Assembly (NCBI GenBank): GCA_035041965.1
Contig: JAPYMA010001520.1
Coordinates: 1 to 64,000, forward strand
Length of the DNA stretch: 64,000 nucleotides
Source of the DNA: Anisakis pegreffii
Taxonomy: Eukaryota > Nematoda > Chromadorea > Rhabditida > Anisakidae
Direction of reading: 5' to 3'
Part shown: piece by piece, positions 1-12,900 of the stretch
How the letters are laid out: each line of letters begins with the position of its first letter
Position numbering within the stretch: the first letter of the stretch is position 1
Position numbers and translations under genes: made by a program
Notes under the pieces: model-generated
The model's input: only the letters and a program-made list of their open reading frames with translations
Databases searched by the model: none
What the model was told of the DNA's origin: nothing

Positions 1-3000
1 TGATTTTGAAGTGAAATTATCTTAAACAAACGTACGTACACATTTTTGCAGCCTTCTATGTAACAAATAGAACCAGTTATTTGCCAGCACTGCTTCAAAA
101 GCGAATTCATCATTTCCTCCCTGTCGCGCATCGCTACCCCTTTTTCAACGCTAATTAATTCATGCATTCATATATCTTTCACAAAAATTTCAAGTTATTT
201 TGTTTTTCTTCATTCATTTCTTTTAAACAATCCTCTTTCCTATGTGCTTACAATTGTCAGTTTCAGACATAACTTATCACTACCCCCGTTATCATTCGTA
301 TGATCAGTGCTTTTATAAAAATCCTATTTCTAACACAACTATCCATCAGCTTTGCTCAAAACTTACCTAATTTTGTTTTAAAATTGATCACATTCTCTAA
401 CTACCGATGACGGAAAATTTTACAATAAAATACACCATAACTAATTGTAATAAAGTATCGAACATGTTTAATCTGATCATCAATGCTGCAAAAATCTTAA
501 ACTTCTGCTCGATGCAATCCATAGATTCGCATATTTTTCAATGAACAGTAATCGGATTAAGCAGTAATCGGTTTTAAGCAGTAATCGGAATGAAAAAATA
601 AAAATTGAATGAATCGAACGAATACTTCAAAATTTTACACAATAGGCATGTGAATGAACGTGGGAATGCATAGATTCAATACGAAACGAATAATACAGTC
701 TATCAAAAAGACGTGAAACTCTCGCTGTACTGCGATATAAATATCCACTTAAACTATTCATAAAAGCATAAAATCCGATCTCAGATAGATCTCAGTTAAG
801 TTTTTATTAAACGAAGCACGCAGACCAAATGAAAGGACAAACACCACGACAATGACAATCATAATCACAATTTCTATTCAAAGAAAAGGACACGTATTCA
901 GAATTTTTTGAAATTTAATTCCATCGAAATGCTGTGACTACAGTAATTTTCTAATTATAAAATCCAAAATTTTCCGCTCGAATAATTTTTCCGCTCACAA
1001 AATGATATCACTGCATCATAAGAGCAAAGAATAAGGAAGTGATGCAGGGCATTGACTGACACATCAACGATCCATTTTTATTGTTTCTTAAAACAAACCG
1101 AATCAATCCTTAGAAATACTGATAAACAAAGGAAATAAATCGCCAATTCATGGAGAACATTTTAACGAGATAAAATAAAAACTCAAACTTCAAAACGTCA
1201 ATAAAAGGTCACGTCCGCTTGTTCAAAGTAAATTAACATTATAGCATCAGCACCAACCTCATCCTCATCATGACTACTAAAATTAACGTTTAAAATAACA
1301 TTATCTTGGAAAATAATACAACGAAAGTGAAACATTGAATCAAAAACAAAAACCGAGTCCTCAACAAAATTTGAACTACGAGCTGTGATCTGAGGTTTGC
1401 TGAACAAGTGAACACGAATAAAACAAAACGTTTTCGAAAGCTGGAAACTGCAAACATCCACAAACAGCCTGCTCAGAAGTAAGTCTGAATGCTCGTCAAC
1501 AACGATCGAAATGCTGAAAATGCTGCTGCTAAGGCTCCAAAGGAAGCGAACGAATAAATAGAGCCGTCTGGTCGCGACAAAAAGTGGCTCGATTGCAGGT
1601 GATTATTGAGTAAACTCGAGATCTTCGTATCTCAAGATCAGATCACGAACAAGATACACGAATAGATATCAGCAGCAGATGCCTTCACTGCCTTTAAACT
1701 AACTCATATTTAAATGTTTCACACAGTGAAGTAAGTCCTCAATACACATTTCATAGAGATTGCTCAGCAGTAATAAGCCACCTCATATCATCATCATAAT
1801 GATGATACAAATCGATCGAATCGATCTAATAACTTAATGTTTCATCAAGTTTAAACCAATCATTACCTATGACAACAGGGAATATGGACCTTTCAAAATG
1901 TTCCAATTCAAAAACAAGGAAGTTGTTGAAAAGTGAAAATGGGCAACTGACTTGACAGCTGATTTCAGCTATTCACACGCAGCTGAATCCCTAAGGAGAT
2001 AATTACACTAATTATATCTCAAACTGTACTTAGTTTGAGCATTTTACTTTCCATCCTAAAAAATATGCATGTGATGGAGTTTCTACATTCAAAACGCAAT
2101 GTTGACAGGATGACAACTGAAACAATATGTACTGTACAGTATGGAAAAGATAGATTATACATTTTATATGCAATTAAAATACTAAAGAAAAAATATCACA
2201 CAAAAATTGCACTACACATAACACAAATAATATTACACAATTTTACATTGGACTACAAAAATTGGACTACAAATAATATTACATTGGACTACACAGAAAA
2301 ATAATATTCAGCACTAAAATAAAGAAAAATACTGCAGATCATAAACCTGAAACGTGATGCAATGAAATGCAATGGAATGTATAATGAAATGAACACCTAA
2401 CTGTCTAATCATTAAAATGAGCGTTCTCATCTGAAAAAGCAATAATAATACTGAACATTCATCGATGCATAACACGACAACTGATAGTGAGACACATTTA
2501 TACACCCAAAACCATGTCTGTCAATCTGTGAAACCATGAAACTGATAAAAATGGATTCCAAAACTGAATTCTAATAGTAAGTAAAATTGAAATTAAATGC
2601 AGATACCATGTCATATAAAACATCATTCTCTTATTGTTCATCACTAATGAATGCTGATCACCATTTGATTTTGCATTGTTCATACAATATTGTATCACAT
2701 ATGAATATAACATCGATACCAATACCGATACCGATAACGATTTTAACACTTAAAATGATAATAAGACTGCTGATTCAGTGCTCAGCAACACATTGATTCA
2801 CTGATCCATCCATCCAATTGTCAATTCACTCATCCAACCTTAGTCTAGCATTATTCTTGACCCAGTCTCAACAATCTCGAATCCGAATCTCATACACAGA
2901 AACACATTAAATCAGATCACATCAACGATCACAACTCCAAATAAACGAAATGAAATTATAAAAAACAAACAATGTTATGAATGCAATATTCAATCAATTC

Positions 3001-4291
3001 CTCAACCTCATCAATAACGGCAAAACATTACTCGAATGCTCAGCAACGCATTGTTTCTGTTTGCAGTTCGTCGTTCTATCTATCCCACACACTAAGCATC
3101 ACAATGCCCTCTTATCATATGACATAATCAATTCCTATGCTCCTTCCTATCAGTATATTGCTGCCATTATCGTTATCAATAGCATCACATTCACTTCGTA
3201 ATCACTATCTTTCTAACCGACGACACCCCATTAGAACTCAAAAATTTCAACTACCTCATTCGATTTCTATCTCTGCCAACCAACACAATCAAACACTTTC
3301 TTGTATCTTTCTATCTATACGACCCACAGCTAAACACACTTTTTGAAAAAATCTTCCGTTTTATTTCCATTCCTTCATCACCAGTAATAAATCATTGACT
3401 TCAAATAACATAAAGATGATCTTTGCGTGCTAGGCATTTTCAGTTCATAAAATATTTATATGCTTGACGATTCAGTTCAACTCTAAATTCTTCTCGAAAT
3501 TCGCTTTCTATGAAAGCGCATAAAAAATCTAACATACTAGACGCATTATCCTACCAATCTACTAATACTTCCAATAACTCCAATTAAACCAAATAATGAA
3601 ACCACAATAATACTTACTTACTTACTTACAACTTACAATAACACAGCTCCTTACATACAAACCGAAATTTATATGAATAATACCCACAACAATAACATTC
3701 TTCCTTGCACAAACAGTCATTATAACACGAACAAATCGTCTACCTAAAGTCAAAGCTAATAAAGTAATAACCACCAGTAATCAAAGTTTAACATAATAAA
3801 TAACCACCAATCTGTCACACAAGTAAAGATAACAACTACGAACTGAAGTTCACAGCAGCCAAATCGAGTGATCATACATGAAAGTATTACCTATCACCCC
3901 TTATCACTGCACACCATATTCTCACCAATCCATAATATCGATGATTAATTAATAACACTCTTACCCACTGCACATTCCCTACCCATATTCACTCTATTCG
4001 AAACGCTTGGTCATATAGATTCCCAATAAAAATTCCTGATAACGCTTTATTTAGTACTGATAAGGATTACTGATACGATACCAATTACTGATCGATATGT
4101 ATGACATTGTTTGTCTTTACCACACTTAATGTCCATAACATTCAGACATTATTTAATCTCACTTTACCCATGAGCAATAATATTCTACAATAATACTACT
4201 AATAAAGTTCAACAACTCCTTCAGTGATAAATCATTCTTAAATTCACAGCGGATTACAAACAAGTTATCGAATAAAACAAAGACAGATGCA
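1..4291. other. AT-rich sequence, no gene recognised
   Basis: Both strands hold only short, low-complexity open frames without recognisable motifs. Small repeats are present: three CAGTAATCGG units at 546-588, a CCGATA-type run near 2715-2735, and ACTT repeats near 3614-3630. Confidence 0.5.
546..588. repeat. Short tandem repeat, three CAGTAATCGG units
   Basis: CAGTAATCGG occurs at 546-555, 562-571 and 579-588, separated by ATTAAG and TTTTAAG. The spacing is 16-17 bp. Confidence 0.9.
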
Positions 4292-4339
4292 TCATCCCAA
4301 CTGAGTGATCAATTGAAAACGACACAAATATGTCACTAA

Positions 4340-4500
4340 ATTATCAATATGCATTAGTAAATTACCTGGATTACCTGGATTGGCCAGGCTATCAAACGTT
4401 TGTAACGTTGCTGGCCACAATGCTCGCGTTTCCGTTCGTACTGTTTTAGCCTTGATTGTAGCCACCCCGCTGGCTAGGCGAGCAGGCCAAGTGAGTACAA
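4340..4500 (-). mobile_element. RTE-like non-LTR retrotransposon 3' remnant (copy 1)
   Basis: On the minus strand this segment shares CATTGTGGCCAGCAACGTTA and the following ACAAACGT(T/C)TGATAGCCT with the plus-strand sequence at 48415-48460. The shared segment sits at the coding tail of an RTE-like element at 48.3 kb, where the reading frame ends IVASNVTNV and stop. Here the IVASNVTNV stop is also present, but the frame upstream is disrupted, so it is a decayed copy. The surrounding sequence is GC-richer than its flanks. Confidence 0.6.
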
Positions 4501-4747
4501 CCGAGTATTTAATTAGTTGCCGTGAATACTTTGCACAATTAAACGTAGCCAAATATCAATCCAATAAATATTCATAAGTCTACAAAATAAGCATTCCGCC
4601 GATCGCTAACCGCGATCAACAAAACAACCGCTCGATGTGTAAGTAACAATGATAAAAAAAAACCCACAACAATAACATTCTTAGTAAATGATACGATGAA
4701 ATTGCTAAGAACTACTGATAGTATGTGTAACATTCACGTTGACGCAC

Positions 4748-4987
4748 CTTATGATAACACATTTCTATTTTCCGACCTTCATTCCTGGAGAATTCCGCAC
4801 AGTTTTCGTTTCGGAGAATTTCTTCGCTAGAATCATAAAGATTTTTGGTCTTCCGAAGATGATTCAAATGGGCACAAGCAGCATACACTAAAGAGCACTG
4901 CTTCACAGCGGATGATGCATTTACTAGATCATCGTACTTCAAAGCGGAATCGCAAATACTTTGCAGATGAGATCGCGAATCTCCATA
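4748..4987 (-). CDS. Orphan exon, cysteine-containing protein fragment
   Basis: One minus-strand frame of 80 codons has coding-like composition and no stops. It runs from a possible but weak acceptor (CTAAAAAAG) to a good donor (AAG|GTGCGT), both phase 0. It reads YGDSRSHLQSICDSALKYDD near the start and MCYHK at the end, with five cysteines spaced through it. The pattern recalls nematode small cysteine-rich domains of the DUF19 (T20D4.11-like) type, but I cannot confirm that. No partner exons were found on either side, so it may be part of an undetected gene or a pseudogene fragment. Confidence 0.35.
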
Positions 4988-5009
4988 CTTTTTTAGACAA
5001 TCAGAGAAA

Positions 5010-8000
5010 TTTTATAATTTGACAATAAGTCGACCATATGAATGAAGATCATTTCTAACGATATTATCATATTATAAATTTCGAAGTAATCACAAAGTAA
5101 TCAGAGTAATCAGAAAATAAGTAATACACTACATTCAAATTCACGCGTGCTTTATGCTGTTCGATAGTTCATATTTTCGCTCATAAATCTTGACGTTTCC
5201 ACATCGTTAGGCACAGATTCTCAACACATAATCAGCTGAGGATGAGTACACGTTAATAAATCTTCATAATCGCAATAACAAAATAAGACATAATTTTGCA
5301 ATGGTCTTTATGCTTTCATTTTTTAAACACTGTTATCATTTAAATATTGTTCTATACACGATGACATCTGCTCTTTATGCTCTCTCCATTTTTTCTTTCA
5401 ACCGGAACATTTTTATGCTCCAATAAACCGACAAATTTCACATTAAAAAATAAAAAATGATATGCAAGATAATGCCAATGAACAACACGCTATTATTGTT
5501 ATCGTTGATGTTCTTAAAGGCATTGGTTTTGAGCTTTTTCTCAGCACAGTATCAATCGCGCACTGCATCAGATAATCAATCGCACAGTATTACAAGCAGA
5601 ATCAAAGATGCTTTCATAAGACCATAACATGACACGATATTAAGACCACAAAAAATACAACGACTATCAATCAACATTTCAATAAACCATAAAACATCTA
5701 ATCAAAACTAAAATCAAATGAAATTTCAACAGAATGCACAAATGAAAGAACCAAACACGCCCGAATGCAGCGGATAAACTCTCCAAAAGAAACTTCACCG
5801 ACCTCAAATAGCACTACTAATCCAAAATGGTCGCAGTATATTCGATACTAAGTTTCCCCACTCAACTTCGTACGTCACACACCAATACTAACATCATCAG
5901 CATTAACATCAACAGTGATCAATCGTCAACAATGCATCAAAATTTTCGTCGACTCGTGATAAAGTGCATCGTAAAACCATTCTATTACTGATGTGGCTGA
6001 AACGAACGAACACTTCAAGAAAGAAGAAAGATTTTTTCGGTTGCAATTGAAATGACTGCAGCCGTTTGACTTGTGAATCAGTTATAATTGGTCAAAAAAA
6101 ACCCCTAAAAATATGTGCCACATAAAAGTTTCAAGTGAAACTTTTTCAAAAACATCTAAACCTTTCAACATCAGCTCACACACAAAAAAAAAGATCAGCA
6201 GCCATTTCAGTGTCTAACTCGATCAATTTTCCAAATGTTGTAATAATCTCGTAACGACGCTTTAACCAACACACAAAACATGTAAACGCACATACATTCA
6301 CGAGATAACCCTCAAATAATCTATCATTACCTCAAATCACTGAAAAGCAAATTTCTGTTCAAAAGAATTCAATGAAAAACACTTCAAAAAACTTCACCAA
6401 CTTTCAACAAATAAATCATCTCACAAAAAGTATTCACTGAGAAATTTACTTGCTAACACATGTATAAAATATAATCAACCAGCAAAAAACGAACGTTTCT
6501 TCCAACGAAAAAACGTTCCTTCGTACGATGGATGCTACAATCAGCCGTTACAAACAATAAGCATCCATTTCATTTATAATGAATGTCCAGTCCAATATCA
6601 ACTAGCTGAATCATTCACAGTTCAATCAACACATACGAACGGCACGTAATAAGAGCCTGTTTTTGCTAGTTTTCCTCCGGTTTTTCATCCAATCGAATGT
6701 TACATTCTCTCGAAATAGAATGGGACAATTTATTCTACGATTTTTTCGTAAATTTTATGGTTTTTCTTGTCAGTTCATTATCTTAACAAGATAGTATTTC
6801 AATGTAAAAGTCCGGGCCACGATATATACATTTAGCTCAACCTTATGCTCACGTTTAGGTTGTCACTCACGGAGATGTAAAGCTATCTCAAGATTTTTCA
6901 ACCGAATGTTTTTCTCTCGATACTCGCTCTTCAGTGCAATCAATTACTCCATTATGCCAACTTGTGCTTATAATGATCCGTCATGAATTGAAAATCAAAT
7001 GAATGAGGGTGATTCGTTTTTATCTTGCTCAAATCTCATCTTTTCAGACAAACTTTAGTATAACAAAATGAACTTAAGGTTGAACGATGTCTTAAGGAAT
7101 TGTATAGGATTAGATTACTCAATGAATTTATTTCTCTGCATTCCGATAACACCATGAACAATAGGGGAAACAATAATATTAATAATGATAATGATAATAA
7201 TAATTATCATCAAATAACAATACGAACCTCATATTATTCACTAACTCCAATTGAAAATTAAACTGAATGAAAACTCCTTCAAAAACATTATGTAAAACTT
7301 AAAGAGATAATTTATAGATATGAGCCAAATGAAATGTGATCATCCGTTTTCTTCATTGACAGCCACTTTGCATGTGAACGAAACGACCTTTAAAAGGCAA
7401 TACTTGAAGGGTATCTTCGAAAGAAGAATTGTGATGCAAAACTTGAGTAACAATAATTGGGCAGGACTGGAATAGAAACGGTAGGGAGAGATTGCCATTA
7501 GACCAGATTTTCTTTTTCATGATGACTTGATGGAGTGATATGATTATGGAAGTGTGATAGAAATGATATTGATGGATATATCCAATGGATATCAGTCGTG
7601 CATATCTCTTATTGATGTTTAATTGAGAATATCAGCGATGACGTTGATAACAATCATAGTAATACTAACAAAAGTACTGATGAAACCATTGTTTTAGACG
7701 TTTTATTCTTCCTCATGACTGTTCATTTCTTAACACGAAAGGTCTTGCATCCCTTTCGAACCACTTGAGCTGATATACGAAATCCCGTCGGATATAGAAA
7801 GCTGGGCGATCTTAATGAGTAAAGATCAAATTCAAGTGATTTCATTTATGAGATATATATATTCAAACTAGCGATTTCCGCCCTTTACTCCAAACATGAG
7901 GCGGCGTTTCGCCAAAATCGCGCGATAGCCACCAGAACAAAACATCGCTCGCCGAATTCAAATCCGTACCCCGCACTTCGCTCGCTTTCTAACAATGAGT

Positions 8001-9723
8001 GTCGAGAACATCATACTTCTCATTAGACTTAAAAATTTAAAAACCTGAACTGGATATTCAGCAACGGCTTTGACTTCAAGCATAAGCCAGAGTTCCAGTT
8101 TGTACTCGGACCTATAGCTAGATCCCATGTAATGATTTCATAAGGTTTTCTGGGTCACACAATTAGCATTTACTCGCACCAACATCAACTTCTTCTGCGA
8201 TGGCTTTCATTACTGCTTGAAATCATCTCCATTCAGGTATTCTATCCACCTCTACGACTTTCCGTATTCTCCAGATGAATTTCAAAACATGATATTCTCT
8301 GATTCCTATCTCGAAGCTTTCACTTCTTATCAACAATCATTTTCCATTCTTTACTCTCAACAAGCTCAAATCCACATTACCCCTTCTTCATTCATGCTAA
8401 AAATTGAAAAAGGAAAATCTTTCATTCCATGAGATCAGCCTAACCAGAGCTGAAACGCCGAATAGCAAGTTCAACTAATTAAATGAACACCAAAACTATT
8501 GTAGACTAACACTAAATCACATTTCTGACTCTACAACACTGAAGTAATACTCTGCTGCTCAGATTTTGTGCTTTAAGTTCCATGCTTCTTGCCGAAACGA
8601 AAAACATCCCAACTCTCACCTACAACTTTTACACTAATCATATGATCTACCTGCATGCTACCTATACCTATATGAATTTTACATCTGTTTATGTGTAGTT
8701 ATATAATAAAATGCCTGTATGATATTATTCATTAGGCATTCATTTTTCATGTACATTTACAGAACCAATAATTGGAACATCACGGCATGTTTCCTTCTAA
8801 ATATCCTCATACTTCACGACGATAATCAAACGAAACTAATATAATCAAGCACTGATTGGTACACCAGATAATAAACATTCTCATTTATATTCAGAAATTT
8901 GTTTTTACACGCTCCATTAAACGAAAAAACATCGCAACGACAACATCAGTGAAAACATGTCCATAATTAATGTAACAACGAAGATAATGTCTTAAAACTA
9001 ATTATATTAACACATCAAGAACAGTAAAATGAACTAATAATAGAAATAGTAAAGTAAAGTAATAGCACTATAGAGCATCAACGCATACCGCACAAAAGGG
9101 TGATAGGTACAAGAAAATAAGCGATACTATTGAATCGTTGTAGAGTAATCCATTCATTCAACGAAGTATTTGGCACGGAATTTCTTTATTATTATTTATT
9201 ATTTAATAGAATAAAATGTATCTTTACTTTTACGATCATAACAGATCATGTTTTATCATATCGTTTCAAATCTATATCGTATAGACAAACACACTATTAA
9301 TTATACAGAACACATCTGAACGTCGCGTATATAACAGAATGAGTTACCTGATTCTGTTCCTAAACAAACTCTTCATTTAAAGAAACAAAAACGAAAAGAA
9401 ATCAAAACGAAATAGGGTGGAAAATTCCAAAAACCTGAACAAAAACTGAGAAACAATAAGAAAATTCATTTCATATGGGGAAAGCTTTCATTCTAAGCTC
9501 AAAGAAACCTAATAAAATTTATGGTTTTACGAAGTTGAACTAAAAAAAGTCTGCAAAACTTACAGGAAACTACTTCAAAGTCGACAAAACAGCTGACGAA
9601 AGTAAAATGAAACAAACAAACAGAAAAAGAAACTGATCAAAAACGAATCTAATCAACACCGCAATCGACAATGCCAGCAGACAGTCGATTATAGTTGAGA
9701 CAAGGGACATGATAACAATAGTA

Positions 9724-9726
<3 letters not shown>
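5010..9726. other. AT-rich sequence with one GC-rich segment, no gene recognised
   Basis: Mostly AT-rich. A segment at about 7865-8010 is clearly GC-richer (GGCGGCGTTTCGCC and TCGCGCGA) and is followed by unusual sequence to about 8430. It has open but stop-interrupted frames on the minus strand and looks like a decayed unidentified element. An AAT-rich tract lies near 7170-7210. Confidence 0.4.

Positions 9727-9790
<64 letters not shown>
9727..9790. repeat. (AAT)n microsatellite
   Basis: About twenty uninterrupted AAT units. It lies just downstream of MYPT last exon b on the minus strand and is therefore probably in that isoform's 3' UTR. Confidence 0.95.
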
Positions 9791-9791
<1 letters not shown>

Positions 9792-9843
9792 CAATGAACA
9801 AATAGACATCTAACAATCATTTATAATATTCAATATTTATCGC

Positions 9844-9930
9844 TTATTTGGATAACTTTGATATGACACGTATAAGCGCCCCATTCTCCTCCTTTAATTT
9901 TTGGTTATCCGTTCGAAGGTGTTCCAATTG
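9844..9930 (-). CDS. mel-11: MYPT alternative last exon b (distal, canonical tail)
   Basis: This 87-base exon encodes 28 residues and a TAA stop, too short to show as an ordinary ORF. The acceptor ATTGCAG is in phase 0 with the exon 16 donor. It reads QLEHLRTDNQKLKEENGAL then IRVISKLSK and stop, essentially the canonical C-terminus of animal MYPT1 (DNQ-LK-ENGALIRVISKLSK). Because exon a carries its own stop, using exon b requires skipping exon a, so the two are mutually exclusive. The (AAT)n tract at 9727-9790 would lie in its 3' UTR. Confidence 0.85.
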   Translation of the reverse strand, partial: QLEHLRTDNQKLKEENGALIRVISKLSK

Positions 9931-12900
9931 CTGCAATTTTATATTATTGTTTCCACAAATATTTATATCATATCCATATTACTATCACTAATCACTGTCT
10001 ATATTCTACATAAGCACTCTAATATTAATGTAACTATGTTATGCTTTGAAGTAACATAATTTATACACCTCCACACATTTGTTACATCAACATCATAGCT
10101 ATTCCGATTTCATAGCATTTACTTCGATGAGTAATTTCTGCGTTATCACAGCATTATGTTAATGTCCACCTGTATCTTGCTATATTATTTGTATCATTAC
10201 AATCACTTCAATAAACTGTTGTTTGTTCGAATTATTGTTAAGACATTCGAGAAACTGTTATGATAATATAACAGTCCATTAACACTGTTATTACAGTCAA
10301 CTCACAGTTTGTTACTTCTGTCATTTATTGTTAGTAATTCAAAATATTATTAGCGTGAGAAGTATCACTGGAGTTATCATTATCATCACTGAAATTTAAA
10401 ATTCACCATTTCATTCACTAAAAGCTTTGTTATCATTCCACTCCGCTCACATAACGAACACATTAAACACAAGCCAAGCAATAAATTCTACTGATTATGA
10501 TTAATCACTTTATCATTAATCATAAAGGACACAATCTGAACGACTTACACTCATCACACAAACACACACGCAAACAAATGTATAAATGCTATATGACTAC
10601 TGATAATTTGCCACTCAAACGACGAATATCACATCACATCAACACTCTCGAATAAATACCGAAATGATGTGCGTTGTGGATTTGAGGATGATGATAAACG
10701 TGATGCAGCAGAATAAGGAAACTGTTGTTGACGTGTCATTTTAGATAGGACTCGAATGAGTGCCTCATTCTCGGTTCGTAAGTGACTATTCACTTTCGAC
10801 AAACCTTTCAGTTCCTTTAAATTACCCTTGCTTATTTCTGATGCTTCTTTCAATATAACTCTTCTAACTTCCACCAGATATTTATTCAGATAGCAAGTAT
10901 CTAATTATCCTTTCACGAAAACCTCTGCACACCTCAACCATTCACTCACATATAAATACACTCAGCAAATGAATTACACAAAAAGAATATTAAACAACCC
11001 CCCACAAAAAATTGAACAAATTAAATGGGCTGACGACTCACTTTAAGTTCATATTCCAAATCGGCGATGCGCCTTTCGTATGTGCGTCGTTCGGTTTCAT
11101 CAATCGAAGTAGTCGACGTCGATTTGGCCAACATGGCAATGGCTCCGACCGGAGAAACTAGTCTACTCGTACCCGTAACGCCACCACCAGTCACCGTTCG
11201 ATTCAATACCCGACTCATACCGTTCGCGCCAGCTGCCGCCGTCACAGCCGAGGCTGCCTTCTGCAACGATACGCAAGTGTACAGTAAGTTGGCAGCATGC
11301 AGAGCACATTAATTCCACCATATAAGCAAATTCAAATCGACTAAACTTAAAGAAGACAATGAACACACCTCTTGCAACTCCTCCAGCATTTTCCTTAACC
11401 GTTCCGTTTCCTGCCTCTCCTTCTCATACAATTCCTTATAATCTATCGAATCAGTCTTTGCAGAAGTCGGTGTACCATCACGACTAGTGACCGTGACTAG
11501 ATCTGATGGCTGCTTAGAGGCTGAGCTCAACGAGGACCTCGGAGGTACCGGTGGGGTAACACCGTGAGGTTGTTGAGATAAAGGCGTCACCGTATTCGCA
11601 TGGCTCACCGCCGACTGAAACAACCGCATCTCAGTATTTCAGCAATTCAGTTTTCCATCAAATTCACCTCAACGATCAAATTTCCATGGAATTCCTCAAC
11701 AACTTCGAATCCTTCTCGGAAAAAATTTGCATCTAAATTAACCGTTGGGGAAAAATATCAGTCACATACGGAAATTCTCGTTTCTTCAATACTCATAGCG
11801 GATGAAAATAACTTTTCGAGCAACATTTTTCATTAATACCTTCTTCAGAGTTATCTCAACCCCCTCCCTCTCTCCTCTTCGCACATACAATCACTTGCTC
11901 ACCTGTGACGGTTGCCAAGATTTGTCACGTTCCGTGATCATTACCCGTGTGATCGCGTTACTATTCGCAGTCGATGCGCTTGAAGGTATTGATGATGGCT
12001 GATTTTTGGCTGATGCCAGAGTTGACGCAGCTGTTGTAGATGTGTTCGTGTAGGATGTGGATGGTGCATTTAGACTGCTCACACCCTCGGTGACTTGTTG
12101 TTGTGACTGATCCTTCGGAGGAGTTGAGATCGCATCCAATGCTGACTGCACCTCTTCAAACGAGATCGGACCGGTACCGCGACGAGTGCTTCGAGAAATC
12201 TGAAATTGCCGCTCATTTTCAAAATGCACGCTCATTTTTCTATGTCGATCGCAATAAGTGAACACGAAATAATCGTATTTGAATGTTTCTGAATGAGTGA
12301 CTCTGCGCTAATTGAGATGGCTTTGAAAAATAGCTACATCTCCTCAAGAAAGCAAAATCGCCCGGCAAAATATGTTTTTATGAATCTAGAGATTCGGTTG
12401 GATCGACTGGTGTACAAATATTCATATGTTAGCGAAATCAACGCAATTCAATAATCAAATAACAATAACGATAATGAAACAACAACAATTGCATCATTGT
12501 CACAAATCTTATCATAATCACAACAAAAAAACAAAAAACAAAAACAATACCTGTGATCTGCGCCTCAGATTAGCCATATCCTTGGTTGGATACGACGACG
12601 CCGTAACTGTTGTGGATGTTGGCTTTTTATCGTGTTGTTCATCCACAACTTCCGTACTATTCACTGTACTCGCTTGAGAGTCACCGCTTTTTAACGATTC
12701 CTGCGATGGTGTCTTCGATAGCTCCCTCTCCCGTTCCCTACTACTACTCCAACGATTGCGATGATCGTTCTCTTTTCCATCTCGGAACAACACACTTGCT
12801 GATGCGGCACGGAGTTGCTCACGGGTTACACCTTGAGTTGACCTAAAAGTTCTCAAACTACTATCGTCATCATTATTGGATTCTCAGAGAACTCATTGTC

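Noticed and set aside
11067..11312. Plus-strand frames opposite MYPT exons (also at 21462-21779, 22372-22625, 23346-23663)
   Set aside because: Shadows of well-supported minus-strand exons.
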